From Rothia endophytica (GTDB lineage: Bacteria; Actinomycetota; Actinomycetes; Actinomycetales; Micrococcaceae): a DNA stretch of 64,000 nucleotides. Positions 9,318 to 19,405 of the stretch are shown here, in pieces. Positions within the stretch are counted from its first letter, which is position 1; every line of letters begins with the position of its first letter. The DNA is taken from contig NZ_CAKMSJ010000006.1 of the NCBI RefSeq assembly GCF_928381505.1, forward strand, positions 62,001 to 126,000, in the 5' to 3' direction. Position numbers and translations under genes: made by a program. Below the pieces are notes generated by a model. That model searched no databases. It saw nothing but the letters and a program-made list of their open reading frames with translations, and was not told the DNA's origin.

Positions 9318-11696
9318 CTATTCGTATCGGGGTAGGTCTCTTTGTGAGAGGGGTTTAGCACCGGTTAGCCTGTAAGCGCTAAAGATACCGGGTACGTTCA
9401 TAATCTGGTTGAGAAGATGGTCGAGCATAAAGCGGTCGCTGACCTCAACCGTGTAGCGGTTGACGGCAAAACGATCGTCACTGGTATGAACCTTCGCATC
9501 GACGATGTTGCTACCGGATTCAGAGATGACGCGAATGACGTCCACCAGCAGCAGCTTGCGGTCAATACCCTCCACCTGGATGCTCACCCTGAAGTTATTC
9601 TTGGTGCTGTTAGCCCACTCAACAGTGGTCTGGCGGGGGTCGTGCTGAGCATTCAGCACGTTGGGGCAATCGGTGCGGTGGACCGAAATACCCTGCAAGC
9701 GGGTCACGATACCAACAATTTCGTCCGGCGGAACAGGAGTGCAGCAGCGAGCAATCTTAGTCAGAATGCCCTCAGCACCAGGCACTACCACACCGTTATC
9801 ATCGCCCGTAGCTGGGCGGGTATTGAAAAGTGAGGTATCAAAACTATTGACCTCTGCCGGTGCTTGATCGTCGCTGTCCCCGTAGTAGAGATCAACCAGA
9901 GTAGAGATAACATCTTGTGGTTCAAGATCGTTCTCGCCGACCGCATGGTAGAGACTTGCCACATCGTTTTTATGGTGAACGTGCGCCACCTGAAGCATGA
10001 GCTCAGGAGTTAGCATCTTGGTGAGCGGCAGTTCATGCTGCCGCATTGCCTTCACCAAGCGTTCCTTGCCACGGCTCAGCGCCTCAAGCCTGCGTCCCTT
10101 GGCAAAATGCTGCCTAATTTTGGTGCGAGCCTTTGAGGTACGCACAAACTTAAGCCAGTCCTCGCTGGGCTCATGGTTCTCGTCCTTAGTGGTCATAATT
10201 TCCACTCTGGACGCGGTCTCTAGCTCTGTATGCAGAGGCACGAGCTTGCCGTTGACCTTGGCACCAATCGTGCGGTCACCCACCTCAGAGTGAATGGCGT
10301 AGGCAAAGTCAACGGGCGTCGAACCGGCAGGCAAGCTGATGGGCTTACCCTGCGGGGTAAGCACGACAATCTCATCTGACTCTAAGGTCTCAGCGAGTTC
10401 TTCATAGAACTTACTCGATTCGGGGTTTGAACTAGAGATCTCAGAAATTGACTGCAAAATCCCGATACTAAAGGCAGCAGTGTGAGTGCTGGGATCCTTG
10501 ACCGCAGTCTCAACCTTCTCACCCCGAGAAGCTGCCTTATACCGCCAGTGCGCAGCCACACCGTACTCAGCCTCTTCGTGCATCTTATAGGTGCGAATCT
10601 GGATTTCAAGCGGTAGCCCACCTGGCCCGTGCACCGTCATGTGAAGGGACTGGTAGTGATTATTCTTGGGCGACTTGATGTAGTCCTTAAAGCGCCCAGC
10701 CATGGACGGCCACAGAGACAGCACGTGACCTAAAGCGGCATAGCAGTCATCAACGTTCTCAACCATGATGCGTACAGCCAAGATGTCGTTGATCTCATCA
10801 AAGCTCTTACCCTTGGTCTTCATCTTTTGATGAATGGAATAGTAGTGCTTGGGGCGGCCAGTTACCGTACCCTCAATACCAACCTGCTTCAAGCGATCTT
10901 CGATCGTCACCCGAGCTTCAGCCAAATAATTTTCGAGTTTGGGGGTACGCTCGCCTACCAGGCGCACGATTTCCCGGTAGATGTCGGGGCTCATTGCCGC
11001 AAACGAAAGATCCTCAAGCTCCCATTTAATGGTGTTAAGACCGAGGCGGTGTGCCAGCGGGGCATAGATTTGGAGGGTCTCTTCAGCTTTCTTGGCCGCT
11101 GAAGCACCCGAGACAAAACGCCAGGTCCGTGCGTTATGCAGGCGGTCTGCGAGCTTAATGAGAAGAACGCGGATGTCCTTGCTCATAGACAGCACCAGTT
11201 TACGAATGGTCTCAATCGGAGCGTTAGCGCCGTAACTGACCTTATCGAGCTTGGTCACCCCGTCCACCAGGTAGGCAACTTCTTCACCGAAATCGGCAAT
11301 CAGCTGCTCCATGGTGTAGTCAGTATCTTCAACGGTGTCATGCAGAAGGCCAGCAACAAGAACGGGGCCTGTAGCTCCAATCTCTGCCAGGATAGTGGTC
11401 ACGGCTACCGGGTGGGTGATGTAGGGGTCACCACTCTTACGCTTTTGCCCGCGGTGATAATGGCTGGCTACCTTAAAGGCCCTCTGCAACACATCAAGGT
11501 CTTCATCAGGGTGAAACTTGGTAACGGTGCGGATAACCGGGGCAAGAACTGGCGAGAATCGTGGGCTTGGCCCCACTTCACGGCCAAAAACCTGGCGAGC
11601 CGGAACACGTCCTGACGCCGACATCACACGGTGTGAACCACGCAGGGGCCGCTTCTTCTGCTGGGCGCTGTGAGTGTTTTTTTCTGAAGCGCTCAT
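9318..11696 (-). CDS. rel: Bifunctional (p)ppGpp synthetase/hydrolase (RelA/SpoT homologue)
   Basis: Makes and degrades the stringent-response alarmone. 792 residues with domains in order: HD hydrolase (about 65-215, LLHDTVEDTDY with the HD pair at 119-120), synthetase (about 260-400, NNHYQSLHMTVHG), TGS (about 440-505, VLTPQGKPISLPAGSTPVDF), zinc-finger/helical region with CCTPVPPDEIVG, and C-terminal ACT domain (about 700-792). Both catalytic domains look intact, so it is a long Rel. ATG at 11696 with a GGGGGAG site. It is downstream of secF on the same strand, separated by the secF terminator. Confidence 0.96.
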   Translation of the reverse strand: MSASEKNTHSAQQKKRPLRGSHRVMSASGRVPARQVFGREVGPSPRFSPVLAPVIRTVTKFHPDEDLDVLQRAFKVASHYHRGQKRKSGDPYITHPVAVTTILAEIGATGPVLVAGLLHDTVEDTDYTMEQLIADFGEEVAYLVDGVTKLDKVSYGANAPIETIRKLVLSMSKDIRVLLIKLADRLHNARTWRFVSGASAAKKAEETLQIYAPLAHRLGLNTIKWELEDLSFAAMSPDIYREIVRLVGERTPKLENYLAEARVTIEDRLKQVGIEGTVTGRPKHYYSIHQKMKTKGKSFDEINDILAVRIMVENVDDCYAALGHVLSLWPSMAGRFKDYIKSPKNNHYQSLHMTVHGPGGLPLEIQIRTYKMHEEAEYGVAAHWRYKAASRGEKVETAVKDPSTHTAAFSIGILQSISEISSSNPESSKFYEELAETLESDEIVVLTPQGKPISLPAGSTPVDFAYAIHSEVGDRTIGAKVNGKLVPLHTELETASRVEIMTTKDENHEPSEDWLKFVRTSKARTKIRQHFAKGRRLEALSRGKERLVKAMRQHELPLTKMLTPELMLQVAHVHHKNDVASLYHAVGENDLEPQDVISTLVDLYYGDSDDQAPAEVNSFDTSLFNTRPATGDDNGVVVPGAEGILTKIARCCTPVPPDEIVGIVTRLQGISVHRTDCPNVLNAQHDPRQTTVEWANSTKNNFRVSIQVEGIDRKLLLVDVIRVISESGSNIVDAKVHTSDDRFAVNRYTVEVSDRFMLDHLLNQIMNVPGIFSAYRLTGAKPLSQRDLPRYE

Positions 11697-11813
11697 ACCT
11701 GCACTCCCCCTTGCCTCGTGCGTGTGCTATATGTTGCTCTATCATAGTTCAAAATAGCTGATAGGTAGAACACAGTGACCGGGCATGACCAAGCCAGCCC
11801 ACTTTAACAAGAA

Positions 11814-11842
11814 GATGCCGCCGGGTTTTACCCGGCGGCATC
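11814..11842 (-). terminator. Terminator after secF
   Basis: Thirteen-base perfect stem GATGCCGCCGGGT / ACCCGGCGGCATC with a 3-nt loop; the minus strand continues TTCTTGTT. Lies between secF and rel. Confidence 0.75.
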
Positions 11843-11888
11843 GTAATTTACCTACCGTTGTTGAGGCAGTACTTGGTTCTGGGCGCCC

Positions 11889-12965
11889 CTACTGGTTGTT
11901 GGTCGGGAAGTTAAACTCTCGGACGGTAATAGCAGGAAGACTCGGAGACTGCCCGGTTTCAGAAGTTTCTTCTTCGGGGACAATACCTGCACGTATACCC
12001 TCAACCCTGCGTTCCTGTTCCTTGACGCTTTGCTCTCCTAAGCGCAGCACAGCATAGGCGGGGGCAGCCACAAAGAGGGTGCCAATGGTGCCCACGATGA
12101 TACCCACGAACAAGGCCAGCGAAAGATCCTTGAGGGCGCCGGCTCCCAGCAGCAGAGCTCCGATAAAGAGAATGGAACCCACGGGCAGAATACCAACAAC
12201 AGAAGTATTGATGGATCGGACCAGGGTCTGGTTAACCGCTAGGTTTACTTGCTCACTGAAGGTGACATCACGTCTGCCCTCAATACCCTCAGTATTCTCT
12301 CGAATCTTGTCAAAGACCACCACAGTGTCATACAGCGAGTAGCTGAGCACAGTGAGGAAGCCGATGATAGCGCTAGGAGTAATCTCAAAACCGACGAGAG
12401 CATATAGGCCCACAGTAGTGACAATGGTGAAAACCAGACCGGCAATTGCTGATAGCGACATTTTCCAGGTTCGGAAATAGAGTGCCATGCCAATCATCAC
12501 TAGAACTACGAACCACGCCAGACCGATAAGGGCCTGCTTCGTGACGCCGGCGCCCCAAGTAGGGCCAACGAAGGATGACGTGACATCGTCCCTCTCAACA
12601 CCGTAGGCAGCACGCAGAGCGTCGCCGACTGCTAGGGTTTCGTCGTCGCCCAGCTCGCTCATCTGAGCACGCACGGTGTTCGATGAAATGTTGGTGACTC
12701 GCACGTCGGTCGCCTCAGGTGCTGCTGCACTAATAGCGTCCTGGCCGATCGTCACATCTTCGTTGGCAACAGATGAGACGGTAAATTCTGAACCCCCACG
12801 GAATTCAATGCCCAGATTGTAGCCACCTTTAAGTACCGGAACGAGCGCGGCAAGAATCACGATGACCAGAGCAAGGCTGAGCCAACGTTTACGATGAGGC
12901 ACGAACCCATAGGATTTTTTACCTGAATGCAGATCATTACCGAACTGCGCAAGCTTATTCGCCAC
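11889..12965 (-). CDS. secF: Protein translocase subunit SecF
   Basis: Partner of SecD in the proton-driven accessory complex that pulls secreted proteins through SecYEG. 358 residues: first membrane helix around 29-47, conserved periplasmic GIEFRGGSEF, then five membrane segments including the signature YSLYDTVVVFDKIRENTEG. The GTG start at 12965 lies inside the end of secD (11-base overlap), implying translational coupling. A charged C-terminal tail follows. Confidence 0.95.
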   Translation of the reverse strand: MANKLAQFGNDLHSGKKSYGFVPHRKRWLSLALVIVILAALVPVLKGGYNLGIEFRGGSEFTVSSVANEDVTIGQDAISAAAPEATDVRVTNISSNTVRAQMSELGDDETLAVGDALRAAYGVERDDVTSSFVGPTWGAGVTKQALIGLAWFVVLVMIGMALYFRTWKMSLSAIAGLVFTIVTTVGLYALVGFEITPSAIIGFLTVLSYSLYDTVVVFDKIRENTEGIEGRRDVTFSEQVNLAVNQTLVRSINTSVVGILPVGSILFIGALLLGAGALKDLSLALFVGIIVGTIGTLFVAAPAYAVLRLGEQSVKEQERRVEGIRAGIVPEEETSETGQSPSLPAITVREFNFPTNNQ

Positions 12966-14658
12966 GGCCTTGCTCCTTAATATCGGTTGCAGCCATCTCT
13001 TCTTCAGCAGCAGCTAAACGCTCACGGCGCTTACGCTCAGCAAGAGAGAGGCGAGCTTCGGTTTCTTCAGCACTACGGACGCGCCCGGCACCCCGGTAGA
13101 GCGGTGTGGCACCCAGCGCCGCGGGGTCCATACCGGACCACTTGCCGCCGTTTCTAAAATAATCTCGCTGCCCCAGCAGAACCATCAGCGGGTGAATGAA
13201 GAGGAAGGTGATAATCAGGTCAGCAATAGCTGTTAGACCCAGAGTGAAAGCGAAACCTCTCACGTTACCGACCGAAGCGAAGTAGAGCACTACAGCAGCC
13301 AGGAGGTTGACGGCCTTAGATGCCATAATGGTTCGCTTTGCACGGTTCCAACCGTGGTCGATAGCGGCAGGTATGGTTCGTCCAGCCCTAATCTCGTCCC
13401 TAATACGTTCAAAGTAAACGATGAAAGAGTCAGCCATCAGACCAATCGACACGATGAGGCCCGCAACGCCAGCCAATGAAAGTCGATAGTTCATGAGGTG
13501 GCCCAGCAGAATAATCACACCGTAGGAGAAGCCTGCAGCAACAATGATGGAGCTGATATTGACCAGACCCACCAGGCGGTACTGGAACAGGGAGTAGACG
13601 AAGACCAAGACCAGACCGATAAGGCCAGCCAGCAGACCCATCCTCAGCTGATCAGCACCCAAAGTTGCCGAAATCTGCTGTTCCGACTGGATGGTAAAGC
13701 TAATGGGCAGAGCACCGTATTTGAGCTGCTCTGCAAGCTGGGAGGCCTCCTGCTCGGTGAAGTTACCGGTGATCTGAGGTTGACCGTTGGTAATCACAGC
13801 CTGAGTTACCGGTGATGAAAGCACAGCGCCGTCCAGCATAATGGCGAAACGTGCACGTGGGTCAGAGGGGTTAGCACCGCGGATAGAGTTCAGGCGGGTG
13901 GTGACGTCCTTGAAAGTTGCTGTTCCGGGGTCGTTGAAGTCAATGTTGACACCCCATTGGCCCGTTGAATAGCCGGTACCGCCGGTGACCTGTGAAAAGC
14001 TAGCATTTTCAATCTCGGTACCATGAATTTCGATGGGGCCAAGGATGTACTTTTCTTGCCCGTCGGTTGAACACGCAACGATTGCTGCGTTAGGGTCCTG
14101 CTCAGCTTCGTCTACGTTAGTCGGCACACTGCAGTCAAGAGCTTCATACTCTCGCCAGAGCTCGGGAGTGACCCAGTTGTAGTCAGAGCCATCAGCAGGT
14201 TCAGCCGTGGGGGCAGGTAGCGACTCCTCAGCTGCTACCGCATCACCGGGCACAGGGGTGGGGGCACCAGAGTTAAGGACGGCGCGGAAGGACATCTGCG
14301 CCGATGTTTGAATGAGATCACGGGTTTCAGGGCTCAGCACACCGGGCACTGATACCACTACGTTCTGCCCGGATTGAGTGCTGACTTCAGCTTCGGCTAC
14401 GCCAGAACCGTCCACGCGCTGGCGGATAATTTCTACCGCCTGCTCTAGCTGTTCATCAGTAATTTCACCGCCGTCGGCGTCATTCACCTGGGGTGAAAGA
14501 ATGAGCTGGCTACCGCCTGAGAGATCAAGTGCGAGCTTGGGCGACCAGGAGCCCCCAGCTAAGGTTGTGCCGAAGATGCCCCCGGCGAGTAAGAGCAGTA
14601 AGAGCACCATGGAGACTAGCGCTCCGCGTGCTTTTGCACTGTGGCCTTTTGTAGCCAT
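12955..14658 (-). CDS. secD: Protein translocase subunit SecD
   Basis: 567 residues. N-terminal membrane helix (about 10-35), LALDLSGGSQL just after it, large extracytoplasmic P1 domain with a Pro/Glu/Ala-rich insert around residues 140-175, five C-terminal membrane segments with MADSFIVYFERIRDE, and a long charged cytoplasmic tail. I choose ATG 14658 because AAGGGG lies five bases upstream; an in-frame start nine codons earlier lacks a site. Operon yajC-secD-secF follows the ruv genes, the standard actinobacterial arrangement. Confidence 0.95.
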   Translation of the reverse strand: MATKGHSAKARGALVSMVLLLLLLAGGIFGTTLAGGSWSPKLALDLSGGSQLILSPQVNDADGGEITDEQLEQAVEIIRQRVDGSGVAEAEVSTQSGQNVVVSVPGVLSPETRDLIQTSAQMSFRAVLNSGAPTPVPGDAVAAEESLPAPTAEPADGSDYNWVTPELWREYEALDCSVPTNVDEAEQDPNAAIVACSTDGQEKYILGPIEIHGTEIENASFSQVTGGTGYSTGQWGVNIDFNDPGTATFKDVTTRLNSIRGANPSDPRARFAIMLDGAVLSSPVTQAVITNGQPQITGNFTEQEASQLAEQLKYGALPISFTIQSEQQISATLGADQLRMGLLAGLIGLVLVFVYSLFQYRLVGLVNISSIIVAAGFSYGVIILLGHLMNYRLSLAGVAGLIVSIGLMADSFIVYFERIRDEIRAGRTIPAAIDHGWNRAKRTIMASKAVNLLAAVVLYFASVGNVRGFAFTLGLTAIADLIITFLFIHPLMVLLGQRDYFRNGGKWSGMDPAALGATPLYRGAGRVRSAEETEARLSLAERKRRERLAAAEEEMAATDIKEQGRGE

Positions 14659-14738
14659 CAACGCCCCTTTTCGGTTTTGTGTCAAACGTGAAAAGGCGCG
14701 CGGCCCTCAGGCTGCGCACCTATTTCGTAGGAGAAAGT

Positions 14739-15095
14739 TTATTTGGTGGGTTCGTCTGCGATTTCACCGTTGATGGTGGGCTGACGTTCCCCGGCTGAGG
14801 CAACTGACCCGCTGGCGGCGCCGGTTTCCTCAATTTGAGTGACGGTCATGAGGTGAACCTTGACCACCGTGTCTGGAGCAATTTCAAGCTGAGCGGTGTT
14901 GCTTTCTTTGTCGATGCTAGCCACGGTACCGTAAAGGCCAAAGTTGGTCATGACAGGAGTGCCGGGGACCATCTGGTCTTGGCGTTCTTTGAGCTGAGCC
15001 TGAGCCTTTTTAGCGCGGCGAGCAGGCAGGACGATGAGCACAATCATCATGATGCCTAGTAGTGCGAGCATGAATAGGGGCGAACCACTGTTCAC
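14739..15095 (-). CDS. yajC: Preprotein translocase subunit YajC
   Basis: 118 residues: one membrane helix at about 6-25 (MLALLGIMMIVLIVLPARRAKK in part), followed by the YajC core VPGTPVMTNFGLYGTVASID and an acidic, low-complexity tail. It starts at a GTG preceded by GAGGGA and is the first gene of yajC-secD-secF, 80 bases before secD. Confidence 0.92.
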   Translation of the reverse strand: MNSGSPLFMLALLGIMMIVLIVLPARRAKKAQAQLKERQDQMVPGTPVMTNFGLYGTVASIDKESNTAQLEIAPDTVVKVHLMTVTQIEETGAASGSVASAGERQPTINGEIADEPTK

Positions 15096-15214
15096 GAATA
15101 ATCCCTCAAATCAGGTGTTGGCGACAATCTTCTGCCCCAGTTTACGCGATAAGGCTGTGAATGTGGTGGTTAGTTTCTCCGGTGAACTACTTTCACTGCG
15201 TGTGAGGGGGCAAA

Positions 15215-15293
15215 GGTGAATATCTGCGCGTCAGCGCAGGGCGCTTACGGCAGCTCTGGGGCTTCTAGCCCTAAATGCTGCCAGGCTGCCGGA
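15215..15293. repeat. Distal copy of a 79-bp direct repeat of the ruvB 3' end
   Basis: Identical over 79 bases to 15336-15414, offset 121 bases. It repeats the last codons and stop of ruvB plus 30 bases of downstream sequence. The 42-base spacer joins in frame to this copy on the minus strand, giving an alternative end [20 protein letters not shown]. Confidence 0.95.
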
Positions 15294-15335
15294 TGAACCG
15301 CGTATTTTCCGAGCGCGCGAGGACACAAAAATCGC

Positions 15336-15414
15336 GGTGAATATCTGCGCGTCAGCGCAGGGCGCTTACGGCAGCTCTGGGGCTTCTAGCCCTAAATGCT
15401 GCCAGGCTGCCGGA
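15336..15414. repeat. Proximal copy of the 79-bp repeat (true ruvB 3' end)
   Basis: Contains the last 16 codons and the stop of ruvB and 30 bases beyond. Identical to 15215-15293. Confidence 0.95.
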
Positions 15415-16403
15415 AGCGCCACGCGCCCCCTCGGCGTCCGGCCGATGAGGCCTTCGCGGACGAGGTAGGGTTCTGCGACGGTTTCGACGGTTTCGGTTTC
15501 TTCGCCCACGGCTATGGCTAGGGTGGAGAGACCTACGGGGCCTCCTCCAAACTTGTTGATGAGGGCTTCAAGGACGGCGCGGTCGAGGCGGTCGAGCCCG
15601 CGTTCGTCCACTTCGTACATGTCGAGGGCGGTGGCGGCGCTGGTGGCGTCGATGCGGTCGATGCCGTTGACCAGGGCCCAGTCTCGGACGCGGCGGAGTA
15701 GTCGGTTGGCGATACGGGGTGTGCCGCGGGAACGTCCGGCGATTTCGGTGAAGCCTTCGGGGCTGATGGATAGTTCCATGAGACCTGCCGAGCGGCGGAT
15801 GACGCTTTCAAGTTCGGTCACGGAGTAGAACTCTAGGTGGCCGGTAAAGCCGAAGCGGTCGCGCAGGGGCCCTGGTAGAAGCCCTGCACGGGTGGTGGCC
15901 CCGACCAGGGTGAAGGGCGGGAGTTCTAAGGGGATAGAGGTAGCACCGGCGCCCTTGCCCACCACGATATCAACGCGGAAGTCCTCCATTGCCATGTACA
16001 GCATTTCCTCAGCCGGGCGGCTCATGCGGTGAATTTCATCGAGGAAGAGCACTTCACCGGGTGTTAGGGAAGAGAGAATGGCGGCCAGGTCACCCGAGTG
16101 CTGGATGGCTGGGCCGGAGGTGATGCGCAGGGGTGCGTCCATCTCGGCAGCAATAATCATGGCAAGGGTGGTTTTGCCTAGCCCCGGAGGGCCAGAAAGC
16201 AGCACGTGGTCGGCGCTACGGCCGCGCATGCGGGAGGCCTCAAGCACCAGGGAAAGCTGCTGACGAACGCGGTGCTGACCCACAAAATCATCGAGAGATT
16301 TGGGGCGTAGCGCCGCCTCAATCATTTTTTCTTCGGGCTCTTCGTCCATAGACACGAGGCGCTGACCGGGGATCTGACCGTCAGCGTTAGGCAACTGGCT
16401 CAT
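15366..16403 (-). CDS. ruvB: Holliday junction branch migration ATPase RuvB
   Basis: Hexameric AAA+ motor that drives branch migration with RuvA. 345 residues; [11 protein letters not shown] near the N-terminus, Walker [10 protein letters not shown], Walker [10 protein letters not shown], sensor 1 [10 protein letters not shown] with the conserved Arg, and the C-terminal winged helix ending [16 protein letters not shown]. The last 16 codons are present a second time 121 bases downstream. It follows ruvA closely in yebC-ruvC-ruvA-ruvB. Confidence 0.97.
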   Translation of the reverse strand: MSQLPNADGQIPGQRLVSMDEEPEEKMIEAALRPKSLDDFVGQHRVRQQLSLVLEASRMRGRSADHVLLSGPPGLGKTTLAMIIAAEMDAPLRITSGPAIQHSGDLAAILSSLTPGEVLFLDEIHRMSRPAEEMLYMAMEDFRVDIVVGKGAGATSIPLELPPFTLVGATTRAGLLPGPLRDRFGFTGHLEFYSVTELESVIRRSAGLMELSISPEGFTEIAGRSRGTPRIANRLLRRVRDWALVNGIDRIDATSAATALDMYEVDERGLDRLDRAVLEALINKFGGGPVGLSTLAIAVGEETETVETVAEPYLVREGLIGRTPRGRVALPAAWQHLGLEAPELP

Positions 16404-16435
16404 AGGGAGTGATTCTACCTTCGGTGGCGGTTCTT

Positions 16436-17056
16436 CTAGCGGCTAACGGTGTTCTGGTTACCCAGGGAGGCGAGCACTGAGCGCAGTGCTTCTGCCACGC
16501 CCATAGTTTCTGCGCGGGGGTTGTGCTCAATGAAAGCGTTGATAGCAGCCTCGGCGTCCTTCTCGCTCCACCCCAGGCTGGTCAGGGCGTCCAGCACCTG
16601 CGGTTTCCAGACGATGCCCTGGTTGATGGGTAGCTGGTCGCTGCTCTCGTTGTCGGCAAGAATCAGCTTACCGGCAAGTTCAAGGACGATGCGGCGGGCA
16701 CCCTTAGGGCCAATACCGGGAACCTTGGTAAAGGCCTTATCGTCTCCGGTCGCAACGGCCCGCTCTACTTCAGCGGCAGTATGGACGCTGAGCACAGCCA
16801 GGGCAATACGAGGGCCGATGCCCGAGACCGAAAGCATAATGTCAAAGACTTCACGTTCGGCGGCGTCTGCGAAGCCGTAGAGCGTCATGGAATCCTCACG
16901 CACAATCAGAGTGGTGGTGATGGTGGCGCTCTCCCCCAACCTGAGCTTTGAAGCGGTACGCGCATTGAGGTGCACCAGCATGCCAAAGCCGTTCACATCG
17001 ATCACGGCGTTATCGAGGCCGAGGTGGGTCACTGTTCCGGTGAGAGAGCTAATCAT
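16436..17056 (-). CDS. ruvA: Holliday junction branch migration complex subunit RuvA
   Basis: Junction-binding scaffold of the RuvAB motor, 206 residues. N-terminal OB fold (MISSLTGTV...VHL), two helix-hairpin-helix motifs ([12 protein letters not shown] and [12 protein letters not shown]) and the small C-terminal RuvB-binding domain (about 155-200, [15 protein letters not shown]). It lies 32 bases upstream of ruvB and 36 bases after ruvC. Confidence 0.96.
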   Translation of the reverse strand: MISSLTGTVTHLGLDNAVIDVNGFGMLVHLNARTASKLRLGESATITTTLIVREDSMTLYGFADAAEREVFDIMLSVSGIGPRIALAVLSVHTAAEVERAVATGDDKAFTKVPGIGPKGARRIVLELAGKLILADNESSDQLPINQGIVWKPQVLDALTSLGWSEKDAEAAINAFIEHNPRAETMGVAEALRSVLASLGNQNTVSR

Positions 17057-17092
17057 AAAGCATAGTCTAATCGAACGTATGTACTAATACAA

Positions 17093-17752
17093 TTAGTGGC
17101 GGGCTTTTGCTTCGGCTTCTGCCCAGGCACGCTGCGCCGGGGTCAGCGTCCTGGTGCGTGCCGCAGCTGCGGGGTTAGAGCCCTGGTGGGTTTGAGTATG
17201 AGCTGACATATCGAGACCACCTGAAACGGTACCTCCGCGCCAACCGTGGCAAATAGCAATAGCCAGTGCGTCAGCAGCGTCCGCAGGTTTAGGCATAGCG
17301 GTGAGCCCCAAAATACGCGTCACCATACGGCCCACCGATGCCTTATCTGCCCGCCCCGAGCCGGTCACGGCAGCCTTCACCTCAGAGGGTGTGTGAAAGT
17401 AGACCGGGACGCCGCGGGCAGCCGCGGCAGCGATCACCACCCCCGAAGCGTGGGCGGTACCAATAACGGTATTGACCTGCTCCTGAGCAAAAACACGCTC
17501 AATTGCCAGAGCATCTGGCTGGTAGACATCCAACCAGCTTTCGGCGGCTCGAAGAATTTTGAGGATGCGCTGGTCCAAGCTTTCAGCTGCGGCGGTGCCG
17601 GCAATTCCAACCTGCACTAGGGCAGCCTTGCGGTTGGGGCTCATGTCAATCATGCCGAAGCCGCAACGGGTCAGCCCCGGGTCAACGCCCAAGATACGGG
17701 CAGCGCCCGGGACTCGCGGCGTGGCGTGTTCCGGGCGCGGTAATGAGGTCAC
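17093..17752 (-). CDS. ruvC: Crossover junction endodeoxyribonuclease RuvC
   Basis: Holliday junction resolvase. 219 residues, longer than the 170-190 typical core because of a low-complexity tail after about 170. Catalytic acidic residues appear in [12 protein letters not shown] (Asp), AIERVFAQ (Glu) and [15 protein letters not shown] (Asp). The start is a GTG at 17752 with an AAGGG site. Second gene of the yebC-ruvCAB unit. Confidence 0.95.
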   Translation of the reverse strand: MTSLPRPEHATPRVPGAARILGVDPGLTRCGFGMIDMSPNRKAALVQVGIAGTAAAESLDQRILKILRAAESWLDVYQPDALAIERVFAQEQVNTVIGTAHASGVVIAAAAARGVPVYFHTPSEVKAAVTGSGRADKASVGRMVTRILGLTAMPKPADAADALAIAICHGWRGGTVSGGLDMSAHTQTHQGSNPAAAARTRTLTPAQRAWAEAEAKARH

Positions 17753-17782
17753 TGTGATGTGCCCCTTCCCTTGTGGTTTTAT

Positions 17783-18541
17783 TTATTCAGCTTCAAGTTC
17801 CGCCATGACGGATTCGTTGATATCAGCGTTGGAGTAGACGTTCTGAACGTCGTCCAGCTCTTCAATGGCATCAGCCAGCTTGAGGAACTTGCGAGCCCCT
17901 TCAGCGTCAATTTCAACTTGCATGGTGGGGCGGAATACGGGCTCATCGTTGTTGTAGTCCAGCTCGGCTTCGTCCAGCGCCTTACGAATGGCAGGCAGGT
18001 CGGTTGCCTCTGATACCACGGTGAAGACCTCACCGTCGTCAATAACCTCATCAGCACCGGCGTCCAGAACGGCCATCAGGACATCATCTTCAGTGAGGCT
18101 GTCGGTCTTGGTCACTTCGGCAACACCCTTGCGCTCGAAGAGGAAGGCTACTGAGCCGGAGTCTGCCATGGTGCCGCCGTTACGGGTCACCGCGGTGCGA
18201 ACTTCAGCCGCTGCACGGTTGCGGTTATCGGTCAGACACTCGATGTAGAGAGCGGTGCCCTGGGGGCCGCGTGCCTCGTACATGATTTCGGTGTAGTCGA
18301 TGGTTTCACCGGTCAGACCGGCGCCACGCTTGATTGCGCGGTCAATGTTGTCGTTGGGCACCGAGTTCTTCTTAGCCTTGGATACCGCAAGATCAAGGGC
18401 AGGGTTACCCGAGATATCCGCGCCGCCCATACGAGCAGCTACTTCAATGCCCTTGATGTACTTGGCAAATGCCTTGGCGCGCTTGGCGTCCAGGGCAGCT
18501 TTCTTGTGCTTGGTGGTTGCCCATTTGGAGTGACCTGACAT
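17783..18541 (-). CDS. yebC: YebC/PmpR family DNA-binding regulatory protein
   Basis: 252 residues starting [14 protein letters not shown], the family signature, with the GGGGAG-type loop region ([17 protein letters not shown]) near 110-125. Family members are implicated in transcriptional regulation and, for some, in relieving ribosome stalling. ATG 18541 is chosen over an upstream in-frame start because AGAAGGAGA sits directly before it. Heads the operon with ruvC. Confidence 0.95.
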   Translation of the reverse strand: MSGHSKWATTKHKKAALDAKRAKAFAKYIKGIEVAARMGGADISGNPALDLAVSKAKKNSVPNDNIDRAIKRGAGLTGETIDYTEIMYEARGPQGTALYIECLTDNRNRAAAEVRTAVTRNGGTMADSGSVAFLFERKGVAEVTKTDSLTEDDVLMAVLDAGADEVIDDGEVFTVVSEATDLPAIRKALDEAELDYNNDEPVFRPTMQVEIDAEGARKFLKLADAIEELDDVQNVYSNADINESVMAELEAE

Positions 18542-18625
18542 GAGTCTCCTTCTAAAAATTCTGGTGCTCACCGGCAGGTGGCACGTTTTACCGCCTTCTA
18601 TTCTAGCGGTTCTAGCAACATGGGG

Positions 18626-19405
18626 TTAGCGGGGGCGAGCCGCGGCAGAGGCACGCGCCTTTTCTACCAGTGAATCGTCAATCACCACGGGGGTGAATTC
18701 ACCGTATTTTTTGATTGCTGCGTGCTTAATCAGGTAGTCCGAGACTGCTGGGTTCTTGGGCAACAGTGAGCCGTGCAGGTAGGTGCCAATCACGTGATGG
18801 ACGTGCGCACCTTCCCCGTCGTCCTCAGTGTTGTTGCCTTCGCCCTTGGTGACGCGCGCCAGGGGCTTGGTGTCGCCCGAGAGGTAGGTGAGCCCCGAGT
18901 GGTTTTCAAAGCCAACTAGAGTGCCAAACTCTTCTGATTCTTCAACAATGTTGCCAATCAAGCGTTCTTCGCCGCCCACGGTTTTAGCGTCAAAGATGCG
19001 CACGCCGTTAAGGGTCTCCCCGCCCACGGTCTTGAATTCTTTGCCGAAGAGCTGGTAAAGACCGCAGATTACCAGCATGGGGGTGCCGTCCTGGGCCAGC
19101 ATGCGCAAAGTTTCGGCGTTCGCCAGCAGGTCATCCTGAACTACTGACTGGCCTGAATCCTGACCGCCGCCACCGATGAAAATATCGCCGTCCAGGGGGA
19201 ACTCTTCCCCGGGGTTGTAGTCAACAATTTCGGTGGTGAAACCGTGGGCCTGGGCACGGCGGGACAGAGAGAGGGTGTTGCCCCAGTCCCCGTAAATGTT
19301 CATATCACGGGGGTAGAGCTGCACAATTTTCAGGCTCTTGTTGTTACCGGTCTGGGTGATGATTTCCTCACCCAGTTCTTCGGTGAGGTTCTGGGCCTGG
19401 CTCAC
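18626..19405 (-). CDS. gatD: Lipid II isoglutaminyl synthase, glutaminase subunit GatD
   Basis: Type 1 glutamine amidotransferase that supplies ammonia to MurT for amidation of D-iGlu in lipid II. 259 residues. Nucleophile Cys114 in LVICGLYQLFG and catalytic His211 in IGTYLHGSLLPKNP; FIGGGGQDSGQ at about 77-86 is typical of the cobyric-acid-synthase-like GATase fold. The start overlaps the murT stop by 4 bases (ATGA-type), as expected for two subunits of one enzyme. Confidence 0.93.
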   Translation of the reverse strand: MSQAQNLTEELGEEIITQTGNNKSLKIVQLYPRDMNIYGDWGNTLSLSRRAQAHGFTTEIVDYNPGEEFPLDGDIFIGGGGQDSGQSVVQDDLLANAETLRMLAQDGTPMLVICGLYQLFGKEFKTVGGETLNGVRIFDAKTVGGEERLIGNIVEESEEFGTLVGFENHSGLTYLSGDTKPLARVTKGEGNNTEDDGEGAHVHHVIGTYLHGSLLPKNPAVSDYLIKHAAIKKYGEFTPVVIDDSLVEKARASAAARPR

